From: Bacteroidia bacterium
GTDB taxonomy: Bacteria > Bacteroidota > Bacteroidia > Bacteroidales > F082
Assembly (NCBI GenBank): GCA_021287165.1
Contig: JAJTAY010000031.1
Span: 1 to 64,000 of the forward strand
Length of the DNA stretch: 64,000 bases
Reading direction: 5' to 3'
Part shown: positions 24,667-34,039 of the stretch, in pieces
Position numbering within the stretch: the first letter of the stretch is position 1
Layout of the letters: every line of letters starts with the position of its first letter
The notes under the pieces: model-generated
Seen by the model: only the letters and a program-made list of their open reading frames with translations
Database searches by the model: none
What the model was told of the DNA's origin: nothing
Made by a program: the position numbers and the translations under genes

Positions 24667-26604
24667 ATGTATGATATTGTCGAGCTTAACAATAAGCTTG
24701 TAGGCGAGTTGAGAGAAATTGCCAAATCACTGAATGTTCCAAAATTCGAAAAGCTTCTGAAGCAGGAGCTTATTTATCAGATACTTGACCAGCAGGCGCT
24801 GCAGCCCGTTGCGAAAACTCCGGGTGGTGTAGAAGAAAACAAGCAAAGAGGCCGGCGGGCAAGGATCAAGACTGCGCCCGAGGAGGTTTCCGCCAACAAA
24901 GGAAAAACAGAGGCCGAAGCTCCAATAGCACCACCACCGGTTGAAAAACGAGCAAACATAAAATCTGAAAATAAATTTGTTGAACCTAAAACAGTTGTTG
25001 CTGAAGCAGAACAGTTTGTCGCAGAACCTACCAAGGTTTTGCCCCCCGATGAACCCAATGCAGATGCTTCGACCGATGATCAGCAAAAGCGCGAGAAGCG
25101 CCCACGCAAGGTGTTCAATACCAGTGAGCTGATGGCTGGACGCAGCGAGAAACAGGCGCTGGCATCAAGCTCAAATGCTAAAGTAGGCGAACCTCAGTCT
25201 GAAACACCGGAAGCCACTGCTCAACCAACTGCTCCTCAGGAGTTGAGACAGACTGAAAATCGTTCGCAGGAAAGAAGAACTTTTGAAGGCAGGGAAGGCA
25301 GACAGCAAAACTGGAAACCGCGCCAGCGCGAGGAATATCAACAGCGCGAGAGTGAAGGCGCTCAGCGCGAACAAAGGTATTTTCAGGCTGATAACCAAAG
25401 AGGGAATGAAAATACAGCCCAAAACACTTCCGAAGCAGCGCAACCAAAACAACAAACACAGCCAAAACCAGAGTTCAAATTTGAGTTTGATGGTATCGTT
25501 CCCACCGAAGGTGTTTTGGAACTCATGCCCGAAGGCTATGGATTCCTTCGTTCGTCGGATTTTAATTATCTGAATTCGCCCGACGACGTTTACGTTTCGC
25601 AGTCGCAGATCAAGCTTTTTGGATTAAAAACCGGCGATACCGTTCGCGGCATGATTCGTCCACCCCGCGAAGGCGAGAAGTTCTTCCCTCTTGTAAAAGT
25701 GGATACGATCAATGGCCGCTTGCCCGACGACATTCGCGACCGCATTCCTTTCGACTACCTCACTCCCCTTTTCCCAAACGAAAAATTCCGTTTGACAGGT
25801 CATCAGGGTGCTACCCTCTCTACCCGCATCATGGACCTTTTTGCACCTATTGGCAAAGGTCAGCGCGGATTGATCGTAGCCCAGCCCAAAACCGGTAAAA
25901 CAGTGCTGCTCAAGGAGGTAGCCAATGCCATTGCCAAAAATCATCCTGAGGCCTATCTGATTATTCTGCTCATCGACGAGCGACCGGAAGAAGTAACTGA
26001 TATGGCCCGCAGCGTGAATGCCGAGGTGATATCGTCCACTTTTGATGAGCCTGCCGACAAGCATGTGAAAATAGCCTCAATCGTTCTCGAAAAAGCCAAA
26101 CGCTTAGTGGAGTGCGGTCATGATGTGGTTATTCTCCTCGATTCCATCACGCGTCTGGCCCGTGCCTACAACACTGTTTCGCCTGCATCGGGCAAGGTGC
26201 TTTCGGGCGGTGTGGAAGCAAACGCTCTGCAAAAACCTAAGCGTTTCTTTGGTGCAGCCCGAAAAATTGAAAACGGCGGTTCGCTGACCATCATCGCCAC
26301 AGCGCTCATTGATACCGGATCGAAGATGGATGAAGTAATCTTTGAAGAGTTTAAGGGAACCGGAAATATGGAGCTTCAGCTCGACCGTCGTTTATCGAAC
26401 AAGCGCATCTGGCCGGCCATCGACATTGTGGCCTCAAGCACACGACGCGAAGATCTGCTGCTCGACAAGGAAACCATGCAGAGGGTTTGGATACTCCGCA
26501 ATCACCTTGCAGATATGACACCCATCGAGGCTATGGAATTCCTGAGGGACAAAATGCGATATACCCAAACCAACGAGGAATTTTTGATTTCGATGAACGG
26601 GTAA
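24667..26604 (+). CDS. rho: Transcription termination factor Rho
   Basis: 645 residues, about 225 longer than E. coli Rho because of a Bacteroidota-type insert. Rho_N domain at 1-45 ([20 protein letters not shown]). Residues 50-270 are a low-complexity, Glu/Gln/Arg/Ala-rich, probably disordered stretch. The RNA-binding cold-shock-like domain is at about 277-350 ([14 protein letters not shown]). The ATPase core has the P-loop [13 protein letters not shown] near 403-415, Walker [14 protein letters not shown] and the Q-loop [21 protein letters not shown] (quoted in part). The hexameric helicase loads on unstructured RNA and ends transcription. Single gene with its own promoter and terminator. 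Confidence 0.97.
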   Translation: MYDIVELNNKLVGELREIAKSLNVPKFEKLLKQELIYQILDQQALQPVAKTPGGVEENKQRGRRARIKTAPEEVSANKGKTEAEAPIAPPPVEKRANIKSENKFVEPKTVVAEAEQFVAEPTKVLPPDEPNADASTDDQQKREKRPRKVFNTSELMAGRSEKQALASSSNAKVGEPQSETPEATAQPTAPQELRQTENRSQERRTFEGREGRQQNWKPRQREEYQQRESEGAQREQRYFQADNQRGNENTAQNTSEAAQPKQQTQPKPEFKFEFDGIVPTEGVLELMPEGYGFLRSSDFNYLNSPDDVYVSQSQIKLFGLKTGDTVRGMIRPPREGEKFFPLVKVDTINGRLPDDIRDRIPFDYLTPLFPNEKFRLTGHQGATLSTRIMDLFAPIGKGQRGLIVAQPKTGKTVLLKEVANAIAKNHPEAYLIILLIDERPEEVTDMARSVNAEVISSTFDEPADKHVKIASIVLEKAKRLVECGHDVVILLDSITRLARAYNTVSPASGKVLSGGVEANALQKPKRFFGAARKIENGGSLTIIATALIDTGSKMDEVIFEEFKGTGNMELQLDRRLSNKRIWPAIDIVASSTRREDLLLDKETMQRVWILRNHLADMTPIEAMEFLRDKMRYTQTNEEFLISMNG

Positions 26605-26624
26605 TCCCCTTTTATAATAATATG

Positions 26625-26649
26625 AAACCGTCCCTGCGACGGTTTTTTT
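26625..26649 (+). terminator. Terminator of rho
   Basis: AAACCGTC / GACGGTTT stem followed by a run of T. Its T run abuts the stop codon of the convergent mpl gene. Confidence 0.85.
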
Positions 26650-28004
26650 TATTGCCCGAGATTCGCCACAAACTTCGGGATATCAAAACCGTTGAAATTA
26701 CCTGAACTCATCAGACCAATAACACAACCGGGTGTGTATCGTTTCAACAGCCAGGTTTGAAGGGCATCGGCAGAGGAAAGCACCGTGAGCCGTGGCATTC
26801 CAAAAGCTTCGCGAATATATTCCTGGCTAACCTCATCGAGCCGCTTCAGTGCAACAGCGTGTGGGTCGTAGAACACTGCCGCTTCATCCGCCAAATCCAG
26901 ACAGCTACGGTAATTTGTCATAAAATCGGCCGAAAGACTGCTGTAGGTATGCAATTCGAAACAAACGAGGAGCCGGTTATCGGGATATTGCAGCCTAAGC
27001 GCTTCGATGCTGGCTTTCAGCTTGGAGGGTGCGTGGGCAAAATCGCGATAGATGGTAAGACTATCCGTTTTATGAACACATTCAAGTCTTCGGCTGGCTC
27101 CTCTGAAACTTGCCAACGCATTGTAGAAACTGTGTTCGTCAACACCCATTAGGCCGCATATCGCTTTGGCTGCCATCATGTTTGAAAGGTTGTGAAGCCC
27201 AATCAGATGAATTGGCTGCAAGAGGCCATCGCTATCCATCACCCTGAAACCATCATCCGATTGCTCCCATTGTGGCAACTGATAAGGGATTGTATGACAG
27301 TTTGCATAGGAAACTATTTTACAAACTTCTTCGTCCTGAGCATTATACACCAAAGTGCCATCCTGAGGAATGCGTCGAACGAATTCCCTGAACTGTTCGA
27401 GGTAAAAGTCGAAAGTCGGGAAAACATTCACATGGTCCCAGCCGATGCCGCTTAATACCGCAATATTGGGATGGTAATGCCAAAATTTTGGCACCCTGTC
27501 GATGGCAGAGCTTAGGTATTCGTCGCCCTCGAGGACCATCCAACGGGCGCTTTCGCTGATTTTCACCATCACATCAAAGCCCGGTATCAATGCACCGACC
27601 ATAAAATCAACATCAATATCAGCGTGTTGCAAAACATGAAGGATCATAGAGGTGATAGTTGTCTTGCCATGACTTCCGGCGATAACCACCCGCTGTTTTC
27701 TTACAGACTGCAAGTAGAGGTATTCAGGAAAAGAGTAAATCTTCAGGTTATATTTCTGGGCCTGAAGGAGTTCTGGGTTATTGGCCTTGGAATGCATTCC
27801 GAGAATTACGGCATCGAGACCTGGATGCACTTTTTCGGGAAACCATCCCACTTTTTCGGGGAGCAAACCAGCTTTGGCAAGACGTGAGGCTGCCGGTTCA
27901 AAGATTTCATCGTCGGAGCCCGTTACTTCGTAACCTTTGGCATGCAAGGCAAGAGCAAGGTTGTGCATGGCACTGCCGCCAATGGCAATAAAATGAACCT
28001 TCAT
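26649..28004 (-). CDS. mpl: UDP-MurNAc:tripeptide ligase Mpl (Mur ligase family)
   Basis: 451 residues from MKVHFIAIGGSAMHNLALAL. The longer start at 28028 is rejected because the -7 box at 28016 lies inside it. Mur ligase N domain about 1-100, ATP-binding P-loop VIAGSHGKTTITSM near 105-118, central-domain motif LEGDEY, and C-terminal RRLECVH...YRDFAHAPSKL. SEGDEYDTAF-type wording (here LEGDEYLSSAI) and the HGKTT loop are typical of Mpl, which joins recovered L-Ala-gamma-D-Glu-meso-DAP to UDP-MurNAc in murein recycling. MurC is the closest alternative; the absence of other dcw-cluster genes favours Mpl. Confidence 0.87.
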   Translation of the reverse strand: MKVHFIAIGGSAMHNLALALHAKGYEVTGSDDEIFEPAASRLAKAGLLPEKVGWFPEKVHPGLDAVILGMHSKANNPELLQAQKYNLKIYSFPEYLYLQSVRKQRVVIAGSHGKTTITSMILHVLQHADIDVDFMVGALIPGFDVMVKISESARWMVLEGDEYLSSAIDRVPKFWHYHPNIAVLSGIGWDHVNVFPTFDFYLEQFREFVRRIPQDGTLVYNAQDEEVCKIVSYANCHTIPYQLPQWEQSDDGFRVMDSDGLLQPIHLIGLHNLSNMMAAKAICGLMGVDEHSFYNALASFRGASRRLECVHKTDSLTIYRDFAHAPSKLKASIEALRLQYPDNRLLVCFELHTYSSLSADFMTNYRSCLDLADEAAVFYDPHAVALKRLDEVSQEYIREAFGMPRLTVLSSADALQTWLLKRYTPGCVIGLMSSGNFNGFDIPKFVANLGQ

Positions 28005-28015
28005 ACCTTTTTTGG

Positions 28016-28023
28016 CAAAGATA
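28016..28023 (-). promoter_or_regulatory. -7 box of mpl
   Basis: Plus-strand CAAAGATA, minus-strand TATCTTTG, 11 bases upstream of the chosen mpl ATG. Confidence 0.55.
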
Positions 28024-28092
28024 CACATTGACTTGGCCTAAACATGCTGCGGGGATAATGAGGTCCGGTTCGGCTCAATGGACAGCTTTGCG

Positions 28093-28100
28093 TAATTTTG
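28093..28100 (+). promoter_or_regulatory. -7 box of the APS reductase gene
   Basis: TAATTTTG. The upstream TTG codon at 28098 lies within this box, so translation should begin at the ATG at 28119. Confidence 0.65.
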
Positions 28101-28118
28101 TACGAAACGCACACCGGC

Positions 28119-28823
28119 ATGCAAGAAAAAATTTCGCTGCTCAACGAACGCTATCAAGGCATGAATACTGCTGATATACTTGCAGATGCCTCATCCGAAT
28201 TCGGTACAAAACTGGCGTTTGCAACAAGCCTTGGCCTCGAAGACCAGGTGATCACTCACATGATAGCCAGCCTTAAACTTCCCATCAGGATATTCACGCT
28301 CGATACGGGAAGGCTTTTTCCGGAAACCTATGACCTTATTGACCGGACCTCGGCTAAGTATGGCATAAGCATCGAAATTTGCTTTCCCGATTACCGGCAG
28401 GTGGAGAAAATGGTTTCGGAGAAGGGCATTAACCTGTTTTACGAAAGCATAGATAACCGCAAGCTTTGCTGTGGCATTCGGAAAAGCGAACCTTTGGCAA
28501 GAGCTTTAAACGGATGCAGCGCATGGATCACGGGTTTGCGCAAGCAGCAATCGGTGACACGGCACAATATGCAGACTGCAGAATGGGACGAATTGCACGG
28601 ACTCATTAAAATAAACCCACTCATCGTTTGGTCAGAGGCTGAGGTAAAAGAATACGTAGCAAAACACAAAATCCCTTATAACACATTGCACGACAAGGGT
28701 TTTCCAAGTATCGGCTGCCAGCCATGCACACGGGCTGTTGCACCGGGCGAAGACATCAGGGCCGGCCGTTGGTGGTGGGAACAACCTGACCAAAAGGAGT
28801 GTGGTTTGCACAAGGCAAGGTGA
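28119..28823 (+). CDS. cysH: Assimilatory adenylylsulfate (APS) reductase, CysH family
   Basis: 234 residues from MQEKISLLNERYQGM. The PAPS-reductase fold has the nucleotide loop ATSLGLEDQVITHM and the substrate-binding IRIFTLDTGRLFPETYDL. Cys pairs CCGIRKSEPL and GCQPCTR, together with the C-terminal ECGLH active-site Cys, are the marks of the APS-reducing, [4Fe-4S]-containing branch. The PAPS-only enzymes lack the cluster Cys pairs. The enzyme reduces APS to sulfite and AMP, taking electrons from thioredoxin; no fused thioredoxin domain is present. No cysD, cysN or sulfite reductase gene is nearby, so the pathway is split across the genome. Confidence 0.9.
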   Translation: MQEKISLLNERYQGMNTADILADASSEFGTKLAFATSLGLEDQVITHMIASLKLPIRIFTLDTGRLFPETYDLIDRTSAKYGISIEICFPDYRQVEKMVSEKGINLFYESIDNRKLCCGIRKSEPLARALNGCSAWITGLRKQQSVTRHNMQTAEWDELHGLIKINPLIVWSEAEVKEYVAKHKIPYNTLHDKGFPSIGCQPCTRAVAPGEDIRAGRWWWEQPDQKECGLHKAR

Positions 28824-28841
28824 AACGTAAAGCCATTTTCT

Positions 28842-28849
28842 TACTTTTG
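28842..28849 (+). promoter_or_regulatory. -7 box of the E1 dehydrogenase gene
   Basis: TACTTTTG, 29 bases before the ATG at 28879. It suggests the gene is not simply co-transcribed with cysH. Confidence 0.55.
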
Positions 28850-28878
28850 CTAAGCAAGTAAACACTGACGATTTAAGG

Positions 28879-31302
28879 ATGAAAAAAGATGCCAGGCTTG
28901 CCGGGATTCCGGCCGGATTGTCGAGAAACGATATTTTGAACGACTACCGAATCGGCTGGGAAAGCCGCCATGCCAGCCTGATCGGGCGCAAGGAAGTGCT
29001 CACGGGGAAGGCCAAGTTTGGCATCTTTGGGGATGGCAAAGAGTTGCCTCAGCTGGCGATGGCGAAGGTGTTCGAACCAGGAGACTGGCGATCGGGCTAT
29101 TACCGCGATCAGACGTTTATGTTGGCAGCCGGGATGACGACCCTCGAAGAGCTCTTTGCCCAGCTCTACGGCGACACCGACCTGAAAGCCAATCCTTCTA
29201 ATGGCGGAAGGCTGATGAACAACCATTTTGCCACCCGGAGCATTGACGAGAATGGTAATTGGAAGAACCTGACGCAAAGCAAGAATTCCGCAGCCGACAC
29301 CTCCCCCACTGCCAGTCAGATGCTCAGGCTTTTAGGATTAGCCCACACTTCCAAGCTATTCAGGCTGAATCAAGGGTTGCAACATCTCACTCAATTCTCG
29401 GTTAATGGCAACGAGGTTGCTTTTGGCACCATTGGCGATGCATCCTCGGCCGAAGGGCATTTTTGGGAAACGATCAATGCAGCAGGTGTTTTGCAGGTTC
29501 CTATGGCTATTTCTATCTGGGACGATGGCTGGGGAATTTCGGTACCCAATGAGTATCAAATCACGAAATCCAATATTTCCGAGGTTCTTTCGGGTTTTGA
29601 GCGCAACGAAAAAGGCAAGGGGTACATGATTTATCGCCTGAAGGCATGGGACTATCCCGCCCTCATAGAAGCATACAGAGAGGGCATTGCCATTTGCCGA
29701 AGCGAGCATGTGCCAGTGATGTTTCACATAATGGAATGCACTCAACCTCAGGGGCATTCCACCTCAGGTTCGCATGAGCGGTATAAATCGCCTGAGCAAT
29801 TGGAAGATGAACGCAAGCGTGATGGCCTGGTAAACTTTGGCCAGTGGATTGTGCAACAGGGCATTGCAACGCCTGAAGAGCTGCATCAAATAGAAAAGGA
29901 TGCAGAGGCCAGAGCGAAGGAAGCCCGCAGGAATGCATGGAATAACTATCAAAAACCCTTACTTGATAAGCGTGACGCCTTCCTGAGGATGGTGGATGTC
30001 ACTACTTGCAATTGCGCCAAAACCAATAAAATTGAATCCATTAAAACCGAGCTCTCCCGTGTGGGCGAACCGATCAGGAAAGATATAATTTCTTCGGCGC
30101 GCAAAATACTCCGGCTCATATGCAATTCCTGCAGTGATCCGCGCAATTCGCTGAAAACCAATGTGACGAACTGGCTGTTGAAGGAATTGGCAGAGGGCTC
30201 GGAGCATTACAGTTCGCATCTTTATTCCGATAGCGACCGATCGGCCCTGCTTGTGGAAGGTATTGCTCCAGCCTATGCCAATGATGCACCCATGATTCCC
30301 GGCCGCGAAATCATCCGGGACAATTTTGATGCACTTTTTTCCGAAATACCCGAATTGGTAGCTTTTGGGGAAGATGTAGGTAAGATCGGCGGCGTGAACC
30401 AAACCTATGAAGGATTGCAGGCAAAATTTGGTGAAACGCGCATATTTGACACCGGAATTCGCGAAGCAACGATACTGGGTCAGGGCATAGGGATGGCCAT
30501 GCGTGGGCTTCGGCCAATTGCCGAGATACAATATTTCGATTATCTGCTGTATGCGCTTCAGGCCATGAGCGACGATCTGGCTACCCTTCGCTACCGTACC
30601 AGAGGTGGCCAGAAAGCACCGCTGATTGTTAGTACACGTGGCCACCGACTGGAAGGTATATGGCATGCCGGCTCGCCCTTAAGCATGGTAATAAATTCAA
30701 TAAGAGGTGTTTATGTAGCCGTTCCACGAAACATGACACAGGCTGCCGGGTTTTACAACACCTTTTTGGCAAGCGACGATCCCGCGCTTATTATCGAACC
30801 GCTCAACGGTTACCGTTTGAGAGAACGCAGACCATCGAACCTCGGCAAATTCCGAATACCGATAGGAATACCGGAAGTACTCAGAAAAGGTAACGATATC
30901 ACTATCGTGACTTACGGGTCGTGCGTCAGAATTGCCGAAGATGCGGTTAAACAGTTGACAGATTTTGGCATCGAAGCAGAACTCATTGATGTTCAGACCC
31001 TGCTTCCTTTCGATATCCATCATACGATATCTGAATCGCTTAAGAAAACGAATAAGGTCTTGTTTTTCGATGAAGACGTGCCGGGCGGAGCAACAAGTTT
31101 TATGATGCAACAAGTGCTTGAGGTTCAGCAGGGATATCGCTATCTAGATGCCGCTCCGGCCACGCTGACTGCGCGCGAACACCGGGCAGCCTACAGCACC
31201 GACGGGGATTATTTTTCCAATCCCAACGCCGAAGACGTGTTTGAGGCGGTCTACAATACCATGCACGAGTACAATCCTGGCCGCTATCCCAAGATCTTCT
31301 GA
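28879..31302 (+). CDS. 2-oxoacid dehydrogenase E1, fused alpha and beta subunits
   Basis: 807 residues. Residues 1-360 are an E1-alpha domain: YYRDQTFMLAAGM, then the thiamine-diphosphate loop FGTIGDASSAEGHFWETINAA with ISIWDDGWGIS in place of the usual NN. Residues 365-455 are a linker. Residues 460-807 are an E1-beta domain: VAFGEDVG..GGVN, FDTGIREATILGQGIGMA, EIQYFDYL, DVQTLLPFD and a C-terminal EDVFEAVY. The enzyme decarboxylates a branched-chain or related 2-oxoacid and passes the acyl group to the lipoyl E2. Fused E1 proteins of this size are known in Bacteroidota. No E2 or E3 gene is close by, so the preferred substrate cannot be inferred from context. Confidence 0.9.
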   Translation: MKKDARLAGIPAGLSRNDILNDYRIGWESRHASLIGRKEVLTGKAKFGIFGDGKELPQLAMAKVFEPGDWRSGYYRDQTFMLAAGMTTLEELFAQLYGDTDLKANPSNGGRLMNNHFATRSIDENGNWKNLTQSKNSAADTSPTASQMLRLLGLAHTSKLFRLNQGLQHLTQFSVNGNEVAFGTIGDASSAEGHFWETINAAGVLQVPMAISIWDDGWGISVPNEYQITKSNISEVLSGFERNEKGKGYMIYRLKAWDYPALIEAYREGIAICRSEHVPVMFHIMECTQPQGHSTSGSHERYKSPEQLEDERKRDGLVNFGQWIVQQGIATPEELHQIEKDAEARAKEARRNAWNNYQKPLLDKRDAFLRMVDVTTCNCAKTNKIESIKTELSRVGEPIRKDIISSARKILRLICNSCSDPRNSLKTNVTNWLLKELAEGSEHYSSHLYSDSDRSALLVEGIAPAYANDAPMIPGREIIRDNFDALFSEIPELVAFGEDVGKIGGVNQTYEGLQAKFGETRIFDTGIREATILGQGIGMAMRGLRPIAEIQYFDYLLYALQAMSDDLATLRYRTRGGQKAPLIVSTRGHRLEGIWHAGSPLSMVINSIRGVYVAVPRNMTQAAGFYNTFLASDDPALIIEPLNGYRLRERRPSNLGKFRIPIGIPEVLRKGNDITIVTYGSCVRIAEDAVKQLTDFGIEAELIDVQTLLPFDIHHTISESLKKTNKVLFFDEDVPGGATSFMMQQVLEVQQGYRYLDAAPATLTAREHRAAYSTDGDYFSNPNAEDVFEAVYNTMHEYNPGRYPKIF

Positions 31303-31329
31303 GCTGCCTTAGCCGGAAGCATTATTTGT

Positions 31330-31337
31330 TACATTTG
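31330..31337 (+). promoter_or_regulatory. -7 box of the lpxR-like operon
   Basis: TACATTTG, 19 bases before the ATG at 31357. It heads the five-gene run that ends with acylphosphatase. Confidence 0.55.
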
Positions 31338-31356
31338 GGCAGGCCATCGGTAAGGC

Positions 31357-32499
31357 ATGCGAAACGTTTTCACCATATTAATCACCATATTACTGTTGCG
31401 TTGCGACACAGGCACGCAATTTCTTGATATTGATTCTCCGCCGGTATTTCTTAGCCAAGATTTAAATACCGTAATCAAAAAGCAAAAAGAGCATAAGTCT
31501 CCAGCAGCCTCTGATGTAAATTTCCAATCCGCGCTTAGCAGCAATGATTATCCTGTTGATTTGCCCTCACTTAAGATGGCAGACACTAAATTGGAAATGC
31601 CCCGGTTCAACGATTTGAGGGAGAGCAAGGCCCTTTTTCTGCCAGACGAGATTTCGGAGAGCCTGCACCCAACAACGATATTCCTTGATTTTGAGAATGA
31701 CATCTTTACCGGGACCGATTACTATTATACGAATGGGGTAACCATTGGTATTTCGGCGCCTTGGCTTTCACCAGTAAAGCGGTTGAAGATTTTCCCTGGT
31801 CTTGGCGTGGGCGCTCAAAGCCAGTTTGTTTTAAGCCTTACTCAAAAAATGTTTACCGGACTAAACCCTGAGACCGACGCTATTCCCTCAGGCGATCACC
31901 CATTTGCAGGCCTGCTTTACGCCGAAATTTCGCGAACGAGCGTACTTCTCGACCAGGGTTTAATGCTCAGAAGCGGTATCACCGTTGGGTTTACAGGACA
32001 TGCTTCGTTGGCAAAGAGCGTCCAGAAGCTCATGCATCATCTCGAGCCCAGAGGATGGGATTACCAAACAGGCAACAGCCTGTTGCTCAATTATAATTTA
32101 ACCCTTGATAAAGAACACATCAAAGGACACTATGGTCAATTCGGATCGGGTGTTGAGTTAAAAGCCGGCAATCTGGAAACGCTCGCTGCCGGGTATCTGA
32201 GGACAACGATCAATCTGTTGCCCGAGACCAGATCAGCTGCAGGATTGCAACTTTTTGCCTCGGTCAGGGGAAGTTTGGTGCTGCATAAGGCAAGCCTTCG
32301 CGGAGGGCTTTGGGGCAAGAAAAGTCCTCATATAGTGTCGTTTAGCGACCTAAACAAAACCGTCACTGAGCTTAGCGCCGGTGTATTGGCCAATTTTGGG
32401 CGATCGGGCATGGGCATAAAGGTGGTATATTTGTCGCCTGAATTCCGTCAGGGTCGGCCTCATAAATGGGGAGCCATTCAACTGACGCGCAAGCTTTAA
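31357..32499 (+). CDS. LpxR-like lipid A deacylase family outer-membrane protein (DUF2219)
   Basis: 380 residues. The hydrophobic N-terminus with a Cys at residue 15 (LLLRCD) may be a lipoprotein-type or simple signal peptide. Residues 105-380 match the LpxR family: FLDFENDIFTGTDYYYTNGVTIG and GDHPFAGLLYAEISR correspond to the catalytic and metal-binding blocks (NDxxxGTDRYYTNG and DRPYAG in characterised enzymes), and the chain continues as a 12-strand barrel. LpxR removes the 3'-acyloxyacyl chain from lipid A at the outer membrane. Residues 16-100 are a family-unusual N-terminal extension. Function inferred; substrate specificity in Bacteroidota is untested here. Confidence 0.8.
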   Translation: MRNVFTILITILLLRCDTGTQFLDIDSPPVFLSQDLNTVIKKQKEHKSPAASDVNFQSALSSNDYPVDLPSLKMADTKLEMPRFNDLRESKALFLPDEISESLHPTTIFLDFENDIFTGTDYYYTNGVTIGISAPWLSPVKRLKIFPGLGVGAQSQFVLSLTQKMFTGLNPETDAIPSGDHPFAGLLYAEISRTSVLLDQGLMLRSGITVGFTGHASLAKSVQKLMHHLEPRGWDYQTGNSLLLNYNLTLDKEHIKGHYGQFGSGVELKAGNLETLAAGYLRTTINLLPETRSAAGLQLFASVRGSLVLHKASLRGGLWGKKSPHIVSFSDLNKTVTELSAGVLANFGRSGMGIKVVYLSPEFRQGRPHKWGAIQLTRKL

Positions 32500-32504
32500 A
32501 CTTA

Positions 32505-32813
32505 ATGGATCAAGATCGAAAAAAGAACTTCAGTATCGGAGACGTAGTTGACAAAGATGAAAAGATTGTATTTCCGGTAACCTATGTTTTGAAGATTGTC
32601 CTTGATACCCACATACTGCCTTTGTTTCAAAAAGAGGAGATGGAGCGTCTGTTTCTAAGGGTTAAGGTGCCTTATTCATTTCTTACCAGCCGCCCGAGCA
32701 GCAAGGGCAATTATATCAGTTACAGCGTTCGGATAACGCTTACTGACTATGAACAGATGAAACTATTGTACACTGATCTGCGCAGTTTGCCAGGGATCAA
32801 ATTTGCCGTTTAA
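32505..32813 (+). CDS. YbeD-like (DUF493) small protein
   Basis: 102 residues from MDQDRKKNFSIGDVVDKDEK. The earlier ATG lies inside lpxR-like. The core KIVFPVTYVLKIVLDTH, the middle VPYSFLTSRPSSKGNYISYSV and the end LYTDLRSLPGIKFAV have the ferredoxin-like babbab pattern of DUF493/YbeD proteins: a short conserved PSSKGxYxSxxV segment and a terminal LRxxPGIKxxV. YbeD is a small cytoplasmic protein of uncertain regulatory role. The neighbouring genes suggest only co-transcription. Confidence 0.65.
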   Translation: MDQDRKKNFSIGDVVDKDEKIVFPVTYVLKIVLDTHILPLFQKEEMERLFLRVKVPYSFLTSRPSSKGNYISYSVRITLTDYEQMKLLYTDLRSLPGIKFAV

Positions 32814-32814
32814 A

Positions 32815-33198
32815 ATGGACAAGCTCGAAGGACTTTGGCTACTTATTTTCGGCGGTGCTATCGGGACAACAGCGCGGTTTGGCGTTTTCCTGCTGGCCGA
32901 CAAATGGTTTAGCAGATCCTTTCCGGCAGGAACGCTAATTGTGAACCTCGTTGGATCGTTTCTTATCGGGCTTTTGTGGGGTTATCTCGAACGGTCGAGC
33001 GCTCCGCCTGCCGCACGTCTTTTTCTTCTTGTGGGAATACTGGGCAGCTTCACCACATTTTCCACCTTTGCTTTCGACAGCCTCAACATGATGCACCAAT
33101 ATGGCTGGGGCATGATGCTCCTAAACGTTTTGGTGAACAATGTGGGTGGCATTTTGCTATGTATGTTAGGCTTGCACCTCACCGGCACTACTTTCTGA
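32815..33198 (+). CDS. crcB: Fluoride ion channel CrcB/Fluc
   Basis: 127 residues from MDKLEGLWLLIFGGAIGTTA, one base after the upstream stop. Four membrane helices, with GGAIGTTARFG in the first, GTLIVNLVGSFLIG in the second and GILGSFTTFSTFAFD in the third, all of which are Fluc signatures; the Asn and the Phe-box residues line the fluoride pore. The channel is a dual-topology dimer that lets fluoride leave the cytoplasm. No fluoride riboswitch is visible because the preceding sequence is coding. Confidence 0.93.
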   Translation: MDKLEGLWLLIFGGAIGTTARFGVFLLADKWFSRSFPAGTLIVNLVGSFLIGLLWGYLERSSAPPAARLFLLVGILGSFTTFSTFAFDSLNMMHQYGWGMMLLNVLVNNVGGILLCMLGLHLTGTTF

Positions 33199-33200
33199 CC

Positions 33201-33770
33201 ATGCACGACATTGAGCCGCACTTCAACTGGCGCCATCTTTATGTGGCTGCACAAGATCCGGCATCGCCCTTTTTCAGGCGCAGATACAGCGAGTTTTTCT
33301 TCACCAACAAAATATACAACTACCTCATCCATCCGCAATGGGATGAATTCGGTTCGGAAACGCTTTATCTTAAAATCCTTTACTGCAACTATCAAAAACA
33401 CTTTTGCGTAATCGAACTGATTGGCGAATGGAACGACGTTTTGTACAACGACGTTATGTACCTCTACAGAAACGTTGTAGAAGTGCTTATTGCTCAGGGG
33501 ATTAAATTTTTTATTCTGATTGGTGAGAACGTCTTGAATTTTCACTCTGATACTGACGACTATTATCAGGAATGGTTTGATAATGTGGAAGACGGATGGA
33601 TTGTCTGCCTTAATTTCCGCGACCATGTGGTGCGCGATTTTGTGGATGCACGTCTCGACTATTATATGGCTTTCGGGGGAAAGTTCGACAATTTCAACTG
33701 GAGAGGGATGAATCCGAATCAGCTTTTCGACGCCATTAACTCATTAATAATGAAACGTTTAAACCCATAA
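33201..33770 (+). CDS. Uncharacterised protein, aromatic-rich
   Basis: 189 residues from MHDIEPHFNWRHLYVAAQDP, two bases after crcB; the upstream ORF extension overlaps crcB and is rejected. No signal peptide. Many Tyr, Phe, Asp and Asn residues. Predicted mixed alpha/beta core with strands CVIELIGEWND, IKFFILIGENVLNF and WIVCLNFRDH separated by helices. The acidic run DTDDYYQEWFDNVEDG is near residue 125. I do not recognise the family. Its tight placement between crcB and the acylphosphatase gene says only that it is in the same operon. Confidence 0.75.
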   Translation: MHDIEPHFNWRHLYVAAQDPASPFFRRRYSEFFFTNKIYNYLIHPQWDEFGSETLYLKILYCNYQKHFCVIELIGEWNDVLYNDVMYLYRNVVEVLIAQGIKFFILIGENVLNFHSDTDDYYQEWFDNVEDGWIVCLNFRDHVVRDFVDARLDYYMAFGGKFDNFNWRGMNPNQLFDAINSLIMKRLNP

Positions 33771-33772
33771 CC

Positions 33773-34039
33773 ATGAAAGCAGCCACAATAAGAGTCTATG
33801 GAAGGGTTCAGGGTGTAGGTTTCAGGTATTACACAGAGCGCGAAGCCCGCATGCGGGGCATTAGTGGGTATGTACAGAATAAGCCCGACGGTAGCGTTTA
33901 CATCGAAGCAGAAGGTGAAGGCGAGGCTATGGATGCCTTTATAGAATGGTGCAGGAGCGGTCCGCCATGGGCCAGAGTGCGCAATATTGAGATTGTAGAG
34001 CTGCCACCTTTGGGCAGAATGGGTTTTGTTGTCAAATAA
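33773..34039 (+). CDS. acyP: Acylphosphatase
   Basis: 88 residues, the standard size. The phosphate-binding loop GRVQGVGFRYYT (residues 10-21) contains the catalytic Arg, and Asn in GYVQNKPDGSVYIEAEG is the second catalytic residue. It hydrolyses acyl phosphates such as acetyl phosphate, in the cytoplasm. Two bases after the upstream gene; last gene of the lpxR-like to acyP run. Its stop abuts the stop of the convergent arginase-family gene with no spacer. Confidence 0.95.
   Translation: MKAATIRVYGRVQGVGFRYYTEREARMRGISGYVQNKPDGSVYIEAEGEGEAMDAFIEWCRSGPPWARVRNIEIVELPPLGRMGFVVK

Noticed and set aside
29959..30666. Open frame of 235 codons antisense to the E1 dehydrogenase
   Set aside because: It covers the well-conserved E1 reading frame on the other strand and matches nothing I recognise.
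32815..33198. Fluoride riboswitch upstream of crcB
   Set aside because: The sequence before crcB is coding (DUF493-like gene) and no riboswitch-like pseudoknot is evident.
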